Shown one piece after another: positions 1-6,901 of a stretch of DNA of 19,078 nucleotides. The notes under the pieces were generated by a model. That model ran no database searches. It was not told the DNA's origin and saw nothing but the letters and a program-made list of their open reading frames with translations. A program made the position numbers and the translations under genes. Within the stretch, counting starts at the first letter, position 1, and each line of letters starts with the position of its first letter. Source of the stretch: Nanobdellota archaeon (GTDB lineage Archaea; Nanobdellota; Nanobdellia; Pacearchaeales; GW2011-AR1); contig JAHISS010000010.1 in assembly GCA_018817905.1 (NCBI GenBank), forward strand, positions 1 through 19,078, given 5' to 3'.

Positions 1-1
1 G

Positions 2-67
2 AAGGTTTTTTCAAATTTTTCTAAAGAAGTCAGAGCAATTTTGGAGGATAAACCTCCAAATTCCTAA
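2..67 (+). CDS. Possible 3' end of an upstream gene (partial)
   Basis: Reading from base 2 gives 21 codons without a stop, ending in tandem TAA stops at 65-70. The peptide ends in EVRAILEDKPPNS, which has ordinary protein composition. The start lies outside the window, so no function can be given. An open run this short can occur by chance, so the call is weak. Confidence 0.35.
   Translation, partial: KVFSNFSKEVRAILEDKPPNS
40..60 (+). terminator. 8-bp hairpin at the end of the upstream ORF
   Basis: TTTGGAGG (40-47) and CCTCCAAA (53-60) form a perfect 8-bp stem with a 5-base loop, directly before the tandem stops at 65-70 and an A-rich stretch. It could help end or stabilise the upstream transcript. 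There is no strong T-run on the plus strand, so it is not a classic terminator. Confidence 0.35.
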
Positions 68-192
68 TAAAAAAGCCAACTGTCAAAACTGGTTGAGTGA
101 TAGAATTAGTTGGAGCTAGATGGCGAAGTCAAGTATCAAATCAATATTAAAGGACACATATTATCAACAACACACACAATCCCATCGATTTT

Positions 193-229
193 GGTTTATG
201 AGATAATCATTTGTAGGGGCTGGGTGCTT
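193..229 (+). repeat. Dispersed repeat family C, copy 1
   Basis: This 37-base segment contains TGAGATAATCATTTG followed by a G-rich stretch ending in GGGTGCTT. Its reverse complement matches 15400-15434 except for one substitution and a 2-base indel. A more diverged direct copy sits at about 321-356. Confidence 0.7.
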
Positions 230-320
230 AAACATATTTTTATCAAATCAACCTTCTGAAAATAAATTAATCTACCCCATGAACCTAACACTCACCTCCC
301 ATCTACTCCGAACGAGATTG

Positions 321-356
321 TTGAGATAATCTTCAGGCGGGGCGGCGCTCAAACAT
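321..356 (+). repeat. Dispersed repeat family C, copy 2 (diverged)
   Basis: It shares TGAGATAATC, then a G-rich core (GGCGGGGCGGCGCTC), then AAACAT and a T-run with copy 1, in the same order and at similar spacing. It is clearly more diverged than the copy at 15400-15434. Confidence 0.5.
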
Positions 357-386
357 TTTTTGCAAAATAAAAGAAACCCCAGAAAC

Positions 387-397
387 CTTTAAATAAA
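387..397 (+). promoter_or_regulatory. TATA box of the FG-GAP gene
   Basis: CTTTAAATAAA is centred about 25 bases before the ATG at 417, the archaeal spacing for a leaderless transcript. Confidence 0.6.
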
Positions 398-416
398 ACC
401 TTCTCTAGATTGGTGG

Positions 417-1763
417 ATGAAAAAGAGGCAAACAGTTTTTCTAATTATTGTTATTGTTGTTTTGGCTGCTGTTGGTTATTTTTATTATTCTTTAGATGAT
501 ATTCAGGCGTCTCCTGGGGGTGAGAGTTTTAGAAGTTGGCTTCCGAGGGAGCTGACTAGAGCGTTTACTACTACTGAATTATCTTGGATTCAAGAGCAGA
601 AGTTGGTTGCTTCTGATGCTTACGGTGGGCAGATGCTAGGCAGTTCAGCAGCGATTGATGGTGACGTGGCGATTCTCGGAGCCCCGTACGATCCTACTTT
701 TTCTGGTTCAGACCCCGGCTCAGCTTATATTTACAGGTTTGATGGCTATGAATGGATCGAAGAGCAAAAGCTTTTAGCGTCTGATGGGGTTGATGATGAT
801 CAGTTTGGTTATTCTGTTTCTGTTTCAGGAGATGTTGCGGTTGTAGCGTCTCCTTATGATGATGACTTGGGTTCAGATTCCGGCTCTGTGTATGTTTACA
901 GATTCAATGGCGTCAATTGGGTTGAGGAGCAAAAGCTGCTCGCATCCGATGGCGCGGCCAGCGATAAGTTCGGACGATCAATTTCAGTTTCTGATGATGT
1001 CATTGTGATCGGAGCCTCAAGTGATGACTGGGCACCGTGTGGGAATAACTGCGGTGCAGCCTATGTGTTTCGCTTTGATGGCTTGTCTTGGGTGGAAGAG
1101 CAGAAGCTTTTGGCCTCTGATGGAGCTTCGGCTGATTCCTTCGGTTATTCCGTTTCTGTCTCCGGCAATGTCGCTTTCGTTGGAGCATTGGGGGTTGATG
1201 ACTTTGGTTCAATGTCTGGAGCAACTTATGTATTCCGTTACGATGGAAATCAATGGATTGAAAAGCAAAAGTTAACTCCAATCGACGCTGAGCAGTGGAT
1301 ACAGTTTGGTTATTTTGTGGACGTATCAGGTGATGTCGCAGTAATCGGTGCCAACCGCGATAATGATCATGGTTCGGATTCTGGCTCTGCGTATGTGTTC
1401 CGGTTTAATGGTGTGGATTGGGTTGAGGAAAGCAAGCTGCTCGCTTCAGACGGTGCGGTTGGTGATGATTTCGGTAGTGCAGTCTCTGTATCAGGCAACA
1501 CGGCAGTTATCGGTGCTCATTTGAATGGCGAGCTGGGCTGGAAAGCTGGTGCAACCTATGTATACAGATTTGACGGCTTGACTTGGGTTGAAGAAGTTAA
1601 GCTCCTAGCCTCGGATGGGTATTCTCTTGATGAATTCGGAAGTGCAGTTGCTGTTTGTGATGATGTTATTGTGGTCGGTGCAAAGGGTGAGGACTCCTTA
1701 TACATGAGCACCGGAGCTGCATACATTTTCCGCAGTACAGAGAATGAAATCAGAAATATTTAG
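417..1763 (+). CDS. Membrane-anchored or secreted seven-repeat FG-GAP beta-propeller protein
   Basis: The N-terminus has a short KKR charge cluster and a hydrophobic segment (about residues 7-24), so it is a signal peptide or a single membrane anchor with the rest outside the cell. From about residue 56 there are seven tandem repeats of 53-57 residues. Each has W(V/I)EEQKLLASDG, then FG.SVSVSGD, VAVIGA, and SGSAYVFRF. Seven such FG-GAP/integrin-alpha-like repeats would close a seven-blade propeller. Asp-rich loops between strands could bind calcium. There is no enzyme domain, so adhesion or ligand binding is the likely role (inferred). The last repeat ends only a few residues before the stop, so the protein is essentially all propeller. 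The leaderless promoter supports the ATG at 417. It probably shares a transcript with the RHH gene 15 bases downstream. Confidence 0.85.
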   Translation: MKKRQTVFLIIVIVVLAAVGYFYYSLDDIQASPGGESFRSWLPRELTRAFTTTELSWIQEQKLVASDAYGGQMLGSSAAIDGDVAILGAPYDPTFSGSDPGSAYIYRFDGYEWIEEQKLLASDGVDDDQFGYSVSVSGDVAVVASPYDDDLGSDSGSVYVYRFNGVNWVEEQKLLASDGAASDKFGRSISVSDDVIVIGASSDDWAPCGNNCGAAYVFRFDGLSWVEEQKLLASDGASADSFGYSVSVSGNVAFVGALGVDDFGSMSGATYVFRYDGNQWIEKQKLTPIDAEQWIQFGYFVDVSGDVAVIGANRDNDHGSDSGSAYVFRFNGVDWVEESKLLASDGAVGDDFGSAVSVSGNTAVIGAHLNGELGWKAGATYVYRFDGLTWVEEVKLLASDGYSLDEFGSAVAVCDDVIVVGAKGEDSLYMSTGAAYIFRSTENEIRNI

Positions 1764-1778
1764 TGGAGTAAAGTTAAA

Positions 1779-1997
1779 ATGAAAAAAATCAGAGTAAACG
1801 TGACAGTAGATGAGAAATTGTTGAAGCAGGCGAAGAAGAAGTTAGATTTATTTGGCGGGAAACTTTCAACTTTGTTCAATGCTTATCTGACTGATTTTGT
1901 CAAGTCGATGGATGACAGAGTTGGAGGGAAGCACTCTGAAGTTTTGGATGAGATTAAGGAGTTGAGAAAGAGGGTTGAGAGGTTGGAGAGGAAATGA
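1779..1997 (+). CDS. Small ribbon-helix-helix-like protein with C-terminal coiled coil
   Basis: This 72-residue protein starts with a basic beta-strand-like segment (KKIRVNVTVDEKLL), followed by two predicted helices (about 12-45). That order matches the ribbon-helix-helix fold of CopG/CcdA-type DNA-binding proteins. Residues about 50-72 form a heptad-like charged helix (DEIKELRKRVERLERK), probably a coiled coil for oligomerisation. It begins 15 bases after the FG-GAP stop and has GGAG at 1765-1768, so it is probably translated from the same mRNA. No toxin gene is adjacent, so it is best described as a putative RHH regulator rather than an antitoxin. Confidence 0.6.
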   Translation: MKKIRVNVTVDEKLLKQAKKKLDLFGGKLSTLFNAYLTDFVKSMDDRVGGKHSEVLDEIKELRKRVERLERK

Positions 1998-2343
1998 TTA
2001 AGGGGATTAGTGTAATTCCGAACTAACTAAACTCAATATTGTCATTTAACTCTCTAAATAGCCAAGAATAGCACTTTCGGTTTGCATACAATGTCTGAAT
2101 ATCAATAAACAGAAAAGGCTAAATTTTTGTGCATAATCTTTAAAAAAATAACTTCAATTGCAGCCAGCCCCACCCAATTAATAATAAAATCAATCAGGAG
2201 CATAGACTTGATTGGATTTGTGGATAATTATCTGTTAGTTAGAGTTGGGGTGGGTTGGGTAACTTGTTGCTGTTAAGCTCTGTGAAGTATATTTGGTTTT
2301 GATGTTGATTTTTGGTTTGTTAATGCATCAATCACCTTGTTAA
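1998..2343. other. Intergenic region containing dispersed repeat family B
   Basis: The gap lies between the convergent RHH and HEPN genes. No gene is seen. It contains a 110-base element (2167-2276) repeated in inverted orientation at 11641-11752. CTAAATAGCC at 2055-2064 resembles the start of repeat family A but is not followed by the rest of that element. Confidence 0.55.
2167..2276 (+). repeat. Dispersed repeat family B, copy 1
   Basis: It matches the reverse complement of 11641-11752 over its whole length. Shared blocks are CCACCCA, ATAAAATCAATCAGGA, GTTAGTTAG and GGGTTGGGTAACTT, with diverged spacers between them. The ordered blocks argue against chance. Confidence 0.7.
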
Positions 2344-2931
2344 TTAGTCAATTATCTTCCTAATCTCTTCGTTAAATCTTTTTGCTCTTTCTAAGGATGT
2401 TTGTGCTTTATTTTGCATTACAATTGCACCCATTTCGTAAGTGAATTTTCCTCGTTTGTCTTTTTCGTGGAAGTAATCTTCTATAAGGCCCTTTGCCTTT
2501 TCTTTACCAAGTATTTCATTTGCTTCTTCTTCTGCCTCATTGAACTCTTCTATGATGCTTTTTTCTATTTTTCCAGTTAGGTAGAAATAGCAAACTAATG
2601 CGTCAAAAACAATGCTATGGACTGAGAGTTCTGTTTTTATTTTTATCCCTGCGTTTTCTAACAAAGCTCTTGCCATGTAAAACATAGAATAGTAGCTTGC
2701 GTTTATTGTCCACAAAAACCCATTGAAACCGGGGATGCCCATGAGAGCTTTGAGTTCTGCTTTTGTTGAAACATTGAGGAGAAGTTTAGCGGACTCGAGA
2801 GAATCTCTGGAATTTTTCAAGAAGAATTCTGTAAATCTTCCTTTGTCTTCTTTTACTCTGATGATTAATTCTTCTTTGATTAATCTTTCAACATTTTTCT
2901 TTATTATTTCAATTCTTTTTTCATCTAACAT
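2344..2931 (-). CDS. HEPN-domain protein (toxin partner of an HEPN/MNT pair)
   Basis: The 195-residue protein has an N-terminal helical extension (1-40) and then an HEPN-type four-helix core. Diagnostic segments are NASYYSMFYMARALLE (77-92), an SVHS helix start (103-106) and EDYFHEKDKRGKFTYE (151-166). HEPN toxins of HepT type are RNases using an Rx4-6H motif. Here the matching position reads R160-x4-Y165, the R..Y form seen in many HEPN (PF05168) proteins without the histidine, so RNase activity is uncertain. The start overlaps the end of the upstream nucleotidyltransferase gene by 11 bases, showing translational coupling. Toxin-antitoxin role is inferred from the pairing. Confidence 0.75.
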   Translation of the reverse strand: MLDEKRIEIIKKNVERLIKEELIIRVKEDKGRFTEFFLKNSRDSLESAKLLLNVSTKAELKALMGIPGFNGFLWTINASYYSMFYMARALLENAGIKIKTELSVHSIVFDALVCYFYLTGKIEKSIIEEFNEAEEEANEILGKEKAKGLIEDYFHEKDKRGKFTYEMGAIVMQNKAQTSLERAKRFNEEIRKIID

Positions 2932-3514
2932 TTTTTAAAATTCTGTAGTAGTTCTCTGCTCCAAAAAGTATGATGTGCTTATTTAATGTTTCATTCATTA
3001 CATTAATATCGTCTCTCTTTGCTAACATCTCGTATGCGCTTTCTATTGAAATGACCTTGATGTCAAACTTTTTGCTGAAATTAGATGCCAGATTGTTCAG
3101 GAGCTTTTCAAATTCGTTGATTCTGTCTTTATTATCAATGATAAACAATACGTCTATATCTGAAGGATTTTTTAATTTTATTGAAGAGCCGAATATAATC
3201 AGGATGAAGAAGTCTAAATTTATTTTTTTCAGAGCATCTATTGTGAATAAATTAATTGTTTTGTTTTTTTCCAGAAAACCTCTCTTTCTCTGCGATTCTA
3301 TGTATGCTATCTCTGCGTTGTTTTCTTTATAGTTTAGTGAAATCAAATTGTTCTCATCTTTCGTTAAGAAATGATTGCTGATTAGAAGTTTGATTGACCT
3401 ATGAACCAGAGGATATGGTTTTTCTATTATCTGGGAGATTTGTCTAATGCTAAATTTTTTGTTTATTTCTGAAACAAATATTTCCATAACCTTGATTTGG
3501 GTTTTTGTGAACAT
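2921..3514 (-). CDS. MNT nucleotidyltransferase with N-terminal winged helix (antitoxin of HEPN/MNT pair)
   Basis: The 197-residue protein has two parts. Residues 1-62 are a winged helix (TQIKVMEIFV, then FSIRQISQIIEKPYPLVHRSI as recognition region). Residues 100-197 form a minimal nucleotidyltransferase with FGS (108-110), D119 and D121 in PSDIDVLF, and a third acidic strand at D151 (FDIKVIS). All three metal-binding carboxylates are therefore present, and activity is expected. MntA-type proteins silence their HepT partner by AMPylating it; the same job is inferred here. The fused wHTH suggests it also represses its own promoter. A direct repeat of AACATTGTA (3510-3518 and 3532-3540) at the start site is a candidate operator. 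Confidence 0.8.
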   Translation of the reverse strand: MFTKTQIKVMEIFVSEINKKFSIRQISQIIEKPYPLVHRSIKLLISNHFLTKDENNLISLNYKENNAEIAYIESQRKRGFLEKNKTINLFTIDALKKINLDFFILIIFGSSIKLKNPSDIDVLFIIDNKDRINEFEKLLNNLASNFSKKFDIKVISIESAYEMLAKRDDINVMNETLNKHIILFGAENYYRILKNVR

Positions 3515-3559
3515 TGTAACCTTTGGGGTATAACATTGTATCTTTTTAGTTATATAAGG
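3510..3559 (-). promoter_or_regulatory. Promoter and candidate operator of the HEPN/MNT operon
   Basis: On the minus strand, CTTATATAA (3551-3559) is a TATA box about 40 bases before the ATG, giving a leader of roughly 14 bases. AACATTGTA occurs twice on the plus strand (3510-3518 and 3532-3540), 22 bases apart (about two helical turns), overlapping the start codon and the predicted transcription start. Autoregulation by the winged-helix antitoxin is inferred. Confidence 0.45.
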
Positions 3560-3612
3560 TTTTTGGTTTGTGTTGAATGGGGTGGAGGAGTGGGAAATGA
3601 AATGATTAATAA

Positions 3613-4131
3613 TTAACTAATCTCTGGAGTCTCTGGAGTCTCTGGAGTCTCTGGAGTCTCAGCAGGCTGAGCGTAGGTCATTACTAAACTGTCCATCTTT
3701 TTTATTACTTCCATTCGTTTTTCTTCTGGCAAGGCCATAACAATTTCTCCCCATGCGTTGGCGTGTGAGTCATACAATCCGCACCAACCCCTGTATTTTT
3801 CGTCCCTTGCTCTTACTAACGCTCTTTCTAATTCAGATGCAGAGGCATTTTCTGCCCTACTAGGATCTGATCCAAAAAATTCTGGAACATAGCCCCTTAC
3901 AAAAGACAGGGTGGGTGGTTTTCCTAACATGTCGTATATCCGTGCCAATGCCTTTCTTGCGATTCCGCCCCCACTAAGCGTCCTTGTAATTGTTGAGGGG
4001 TCCAAATCAAGTGATGTTGCTATATCCTTGCGCTTTATTCCTTTTCTTTTGATTTCACGGTTGAGGTCTTCTAATTCTTGACGTTTTAGACTAACGTAGG
4101 ATGGCTTCTTTCTTGGTTTTTTTAGACTCAT
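3613..4131 (-). CDS. Cro/XRE-type helix-turn-helix protein with ETP-repeat tail
   Basis: Residues about 16-70 contain an HTH of Cro/XRE type: LNREIKRKGIKRKDIATSL, then DLDPSTITRTLSGGG as turn and recognition helix, then RIYDMLG. The remaining part (about 75-155) is helical and matches nothing I recognise. The C-terminus carries (ETP)4, encoded by a 9-bp perfect tandem repeat. A TATA-like box (TTTTAAAC on the minus strand, about 4152-4162) lies 26 bases before the ATG, so the mRNA is probably leaderless. It is divergent from the slipin gene. A transcriptional regulator is the likely role; its targets are unknown. Confidence 0.65.
   Translation of the reverse strand: MSLKKPRKKPSYVSLKRQELEDLNREIKRKGIKRKDIATSLDLDPSTITRTLSGGGIARKALARIYDMLGKPPTLSFVRGYVPEFFGSDPSRAENASASELERALVRARDEKYRGWCGLYDSHANAWGEIVMALPEEKRMEVIKKMDSLVMTYAQPAETPETPETPETPEIS
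3622..3657 (-). repeat. 9-bp tandem repeat, four perfect units
   Basis: CTCTGGAGT on the plus strand is repeated four times and encodes Glu-Thr-Pro on the minus strand. Each unit keeps the reading frame, so slippage would only lengthen or shorten the tail of the HTH protein. Confidence 0.9.
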
Positions 4132-4150
4132 GTTTAATCATTACATGGCA

Positions 4151-4163
4151 TTGTTTAAAAGAA
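4151..4163 (-). promoter_or_regulatory. TATA box of the HTH gene
   Basis: TTCTTTTAAACAA on the minus strand is centred 26 bases upstream of the ATG at 4131. Confidence 0.5.
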
Positions 4164-4218
4164 TTTGTTTTGTGAAATATGCATCTTTATTGAATGGATT
4201 TTATGTTACGCCAGAAAG

Positions 4219-4228
4219 AATTAAAAAC
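4219..4228 (+). promoter_or_regulatory. TATA-like box of the slipin gene
   Basis: AATTAAAAAC is centred about 25-26 bases before the ATG at 4249, again giving a leaderless transcript. Confidence 0.5.
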
Positions 4229-4248
4229 CTTATTCATTTAGAGAAGTC

Positions 4249-5031
4249 ATGGTATTTTGGCTGAGCGGTTGGGGATATTTGTTGTATTTTGTTATAGCTG
4301 TGCTTCTCTTTGGGTTGAAAATTGTCAAGGAATATGAGCGGGGAGTTAAGTTTACGCTTGGAAAGTTTGGCGGGATGATGTCTCCGGGGCTGCGGTTGGT
4401 GATTCCGATTTTGCAGGCGTGGCAGAGAGTTGACATTCGGGTGAAGGCGATTGATGTTCCGGACCAGGATGCGATTACGAAAGATAATGTTTCGCTTAAG
4501 GTTAACGCGGTTTTGTATTATAAGGTTTCAGATTCGAAGAGGGCGGTGATTGAAGTTGAGGACTTTGGTTATGCGACTTCGCAGATTGCGCAGACTACGA
4601 TGAGGGACGTTGTTGGAGAAGTTACGCTTGACGAGCTTTTGTCGAAGAGGGATTCTATTTCGAAGAGGATTCGGGAAATTGTTGACAAGGCGACAGACCC
4701 TTGGGGGATAAAAGTTGATAGCGTTGAGTTGAAGCATATCGAACTTCCTGAACAGCTGAAGAGAACGATTGGAAAGGAAGCTGAGGCGGAGAGGGAAAAG
4801 CGAGCTGTTATTATCAAGGCTTCGGGAGAAGTTGAGGCGGCGTCTAATCTGAAGAAGGCTGCGAATACTTTAGCTGAAGGACCTGGCGCTTTACATTTGA
4901 GGACGTTACAGACATTGAATGATTTGAGCTCTGATAAAAGCAACACTGTTGTTCTTGGCGTGCCGTTAGAAATCTTGAGGGCTTTTGAAGGTGGGGGCGG
5001 TGGTTCTGGCGGCGGTAAAAAGAAAAAGTGA
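4249..5031 (+). CDS. Slipin / stomatin-like SPFH-domain membrane protein
   Basis: The 260-residue protein has one N-terminal membrane segment (about 7-24) followed directly by a band-7/SPFH domain. Typical segments are KIVKEYERGVKFTLGKF, GPGL-type turn SPGLRLVIPIL, VDIRVKAIDVPDQDAITKDN, and VDSVELKHIELPEQL, then a charged helix rich in Ala, Glu and Lys (about 172-200). The order and spacing match archaeal and bacterial slipins, which scaffold membrane microdomains and often pair with an NfeD-family protein. No nfeD gene is adjacent here. The C-terminus is a Gly/Ser-rich linker ending in KKKK, which could touch membrane lipids or nucleic acid (inferred). The leaderless promoter supports this start. 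Confidence 0.88.
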   Translation: MVFWLSGWGYLLYFVIAVLLFGLKIVKEYERGVKFTLGKFGGMMSPGLRLVIPILQAWQRVDIRVKAIDVPDQDAITKDNVSLKVNAVLYYKVSDSKRAVIEVEDFGYATSQIAQTTMRDVVGEVTLDELLSKRDSISKRIREIVDKATDPWGIKVDSVELKHIELPEQLKRTIGKEAEAEREKRAVIIKASGEVEAASNLKKAANTLAEGPGALHLRTLQTLNDLSSDKSNTVVLGVPLEILRAFEGGGGGSGGGKKKK

Positions 5032-5087
5032 TTTGGTGGGGAGTTCTGGTGGGTGGAAGAAAGGGAAGAAGTAGTTGTTTGGCTTCG

Positions 5088-5117
5088 CCGAAATTTTAAT
5101 TTTTTGATTTTTCCTGT
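5088..5117 (+). terminator. T-rich terminator candidate after the slipin gene
   Basis: A GGC-TTC-GCC mini-hairpin (5081-5089) is followed by runs of T (TTTTAATTTTTTGATTTTT), which suits archaeal termination at poly-T. Confidence 0.4.
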
Positions 5118-5189
5118 CGGTCGGATAAAAGGTTTGCTGTCGCGCTCCCAAATATTTTTCTTGTTCTTTGTTGGGGCACTTTTTTAAAA

Positions 5190-6704
5190 TTAGTAAGCAA
5201 CTTTTCTTATATTTTTTATTCCTGCGGCTTTAGCAGATTTCATTCCTACTTCTGAATCCTCAAAAACAATACAATTCTCTGGAGCAACATTTAATTCTTT
5301 TAGTGCCTTGATGTACGGGGCAGGATCAGGTTTTTGGTATTTTACATCTTCGCAAGTGATAATAATCTCAAAATATTTTGAAAGACCTGTCTTGGTTAGG
5401 ATTTGCCTTGTCAATTGCTTGTTATTTGCAGTAACCAAAGCAACCAATGGACTTAAACCTAATTTAAGGTATCTCAGTAATTCATTATTAACCTCAATTT
5501 GAATATTTTTCAAAACTAGTTTATATTGAGAAATAAAATCGTTCTTTACTTTCTTTTGTAATTTTTTATCCTGAGTAACTTTTGAAATATAATCTTCTAA
5601 AGAATGTCCTCTAAATTTTTCATCTGATTTTAGCCCATATGATTTTAACACTTTTTTCAAAAGTTTTCCATCAAATTTTTCTGTATTTACTAATGTTCCA
5701 TCTAAGTCAAAAAGGAGTGCAGTCGTGGTTATTCCTTTTGGGATATAATCAATTTTAAATTCTTCCACAACCATTACAGATTCATACGCCTTTATTAAAT
5801 TAGGGAATTTGTCCTGTAATTCTTTTTTTATTTCAATCAGTTCATCAGTTAATTTAATGTGTAAATCCAACATTAAATTATAATCTCCTATTGTTGAGGT
5901 TACATAATAAGTATTTTTATGATATCTACAAAAGTCTATTAATTTTTTTCTTTCTTCTTCATTTACAAAATCTGTTTTAATCAATAATAAATGCCACTGG
6001 TAACCCAATTTATTGATATTTAATTTTGGCTTAAAGCCTTCTATAATTCCACTTTTGATTAACTTCTTCATTCTATAATTTAATATATGCAGAGGCATCT
6101 TGATTTTTTTTGACAAGTTAATAGAATCAATCCTCGCATTTTGAGATAAAATTCTTAATATTCTTTCATCAGTAACATCTAATTTTAGAGATTTATCTCT
6201 TTCTCCCTGATAAAGGGGCTTATAATTCTTAGAGCCAAGAAATTTATAGCCTATATGTTCTGCTTCTGAAAGTATAGTGAATTTGTGGTCATACAAATTC
6301 GGCTCACAAATTTTTATTATTTGGTTTAATGTTTTTTCAAAGTTCAAGACAGAACTTTCATTTACATTTAAGATAATATCCCATTTTCCAATACAAGAGA
6401 TTAACCAACCAACTTTATCAAGAGAATTAATTTTTTTAATTATGTTCTCTTCTTTTTCTTTTGTTACCTTTTCTAATTGTATAAATACATAATACGTTGT
6501 TAATCCTAAATTTCCAACATTAACAACCGTGTAAAAATTATTAATTATTCCTAATTTCCTCATTTGCTGTATCCTATAATTTGTAACTTGTTTAGAAAGT
6601 CTTATTTTTTTGGCTATACTTGAATCTGTTTGCCTAGCATCTTTTTCAAGCTCCCTTAATATCTTTTTATCCCTTTCGTCAATTACTCCACTTTTCTTTG
6701 GCAT
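5190..6704 (-). CDS. Tandem Lrp/AsnC-like regulator fused to a HAD-family phosphatase
   Basis: This 504-residue protein has three parts. Residues 1 to about 160 form an AsnC-type HTH (DERDKKILRELEKDARQTDS, then recognition helix KQVTNYRIQQMRKLGII) plus a RAM-like alpha/beta half. Residues about 175-320 repeat the same layout (TDERILRILSQNARIDSINL, HILNYRMKKLIKSGIIEGF, and a second ligand-binding-like half). Residues 326-504 are a HAD hydrolase with all four motifs: DLDGT (333-337), Thr425 in VTAN, Lys458 in QKPDP, and ED (482-483) in FEDSE. The HAD part resembles beta-phosphoglucomutase-type phosphatases with a helical cap. Sensing of a phosphorylated metabolite is inferred. Its A+T content is visibly higher than that of groEL. 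It faces a promoter region containing a dyad (6752-6773), a likely operator. Confidence 0.8.
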   Translation of the reverse strand: MPKKSGVIDERDKKILRELEKDARQTDSSIAKKIRLSKQVTNYRIQQMRKLGIINNFYTVVNVGNLGLTTYYVFIQLEKVTKEKEENIIKKINSLDKVGWLISCIGKWDIILNVNESSVLNFEKTLNQIIKICEPNLYDHKFTILSEAEHIGYKFLGSKNYKPLYQGERDKSLKLDVTDERILRILSQNARIDSINLSKKIKMPLHILNYRMKKLIKSGIIEGFKPKLNINKLGYQWHLLLIKTDFVNEEERKKLIDFCRYHKNTYYVTSTIGDYNLMLDLHIKLTDELIEIKKELQDKFPNLIKAYESVMVVEEFKIDYIPKGITTTALLFDLDGTLVNTEKFDGKLLKKVLKSYGLKSDEKFRGHSLEDYISKVTQDKKLQKKVKNDFISQYKLVLKNIQIEVNNELLRYLKLGLSPLVALVTANNKQLTRQILTKTGLSKYFEIIITCEDVKYQKPDPAPYIKALKELNVAPENCIVFEDSEVGMKSAKAAGIKNIRKVAY

Positions 6705-6707
6705 CTT

Positions 6708-6773
6708 ACTTTTATCATAGAATCATAATATTTAAAGGTTGTTATTTTGACAAAGATAAAAGTGGTTATCTTT
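6708..6773. promoter_or_regulatory. Candidate operator region for the Lrp-HAD regulator
   Basis: Two overlapping symmetries lie between the divergent starts. ACTTTTATC (6708-6716) and GATAAAAGT (6755-6763) form a perfect 9-bp inverted repeat 38 bases apart. AAAGATAA (6752-6759) and TTATCTTT (6766-6773) form a perfect 8-bp dyad with a 6-base spacer. The dyad overlaps the TATA-like region of the rightward gene, so binding there would block it. Regulation by the adjacent protein is inferred. Confidence 0.5.
6728..6738 (-). promoter_or_regulatory. TATA box of the Lrp-HAD gene
   Basis: CCTTTAAATAT on the minus strand is centred about 28 bases before the ATG at 6704. Confidence 0.55.
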
Positions 6774-6805
6774 TAATATGTAACAATGCCTTTAAAATTA
6801 AGAAA

Positions 6806-6898
6806 ATGGGACTAGAAGATAAATTAAAGCAAGTTGGAAAAGGAATTTCTGAAGTTACTTGGAAAGGTCTTGGATATAGGAATTTGGGACAGGATTAA
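6806..6898 (+). pseudogene. Start of a small gene truncated by the insertion sequence
   Basis: ATG at 6806 opens a 30-codon frame beginning MGLEDKLKQVGKGISEVTWK, a plausible amphipathic N-terminus. Its last six codons (RNLGQD and stop) lie inside the left terminal inverted repeat of the insertion sequence, so the natural 3' part was displaced or lost. TTTTAATATG (6771-6780) upstream could serve as promoter. An in-frame upstream ATG at 6698 would overlap the Lrp-HAD start and is less likely. I do not recognise the family. Confidence 0.4.
6880..6898 (+). repeat. Left terminal inverted repeat of the insertion sequence
   Basis: The 19 bases GAATTTGGGACAGGATTAA match 8155-8173 exactly in reverse complement. 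The repeat supplies the stop codon of the truncated host gene. Confidence 0.9.
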
Positions 6899-6901
6899 GT
6901 T

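Larger units (their letters stand above)
68..416. other. Intergenic region with two copies of a GAGATAATC repeat
   Basis: No convincing gene is present. The region holds two degenerate direct copies (about 193-246 and 321-361) of a repeat that has a third, inverted copy at 15400-15434. The promoter of the FG-GAP gene is at its right end. Confidence 0.55.

Noticed and set aside
4966..5151. Minus-strand 61-codon ORF over the end of the slipin gene
   Set aside because: It overlaps the Gly-rich slipin tail, is of low complexity, and has no promoter.
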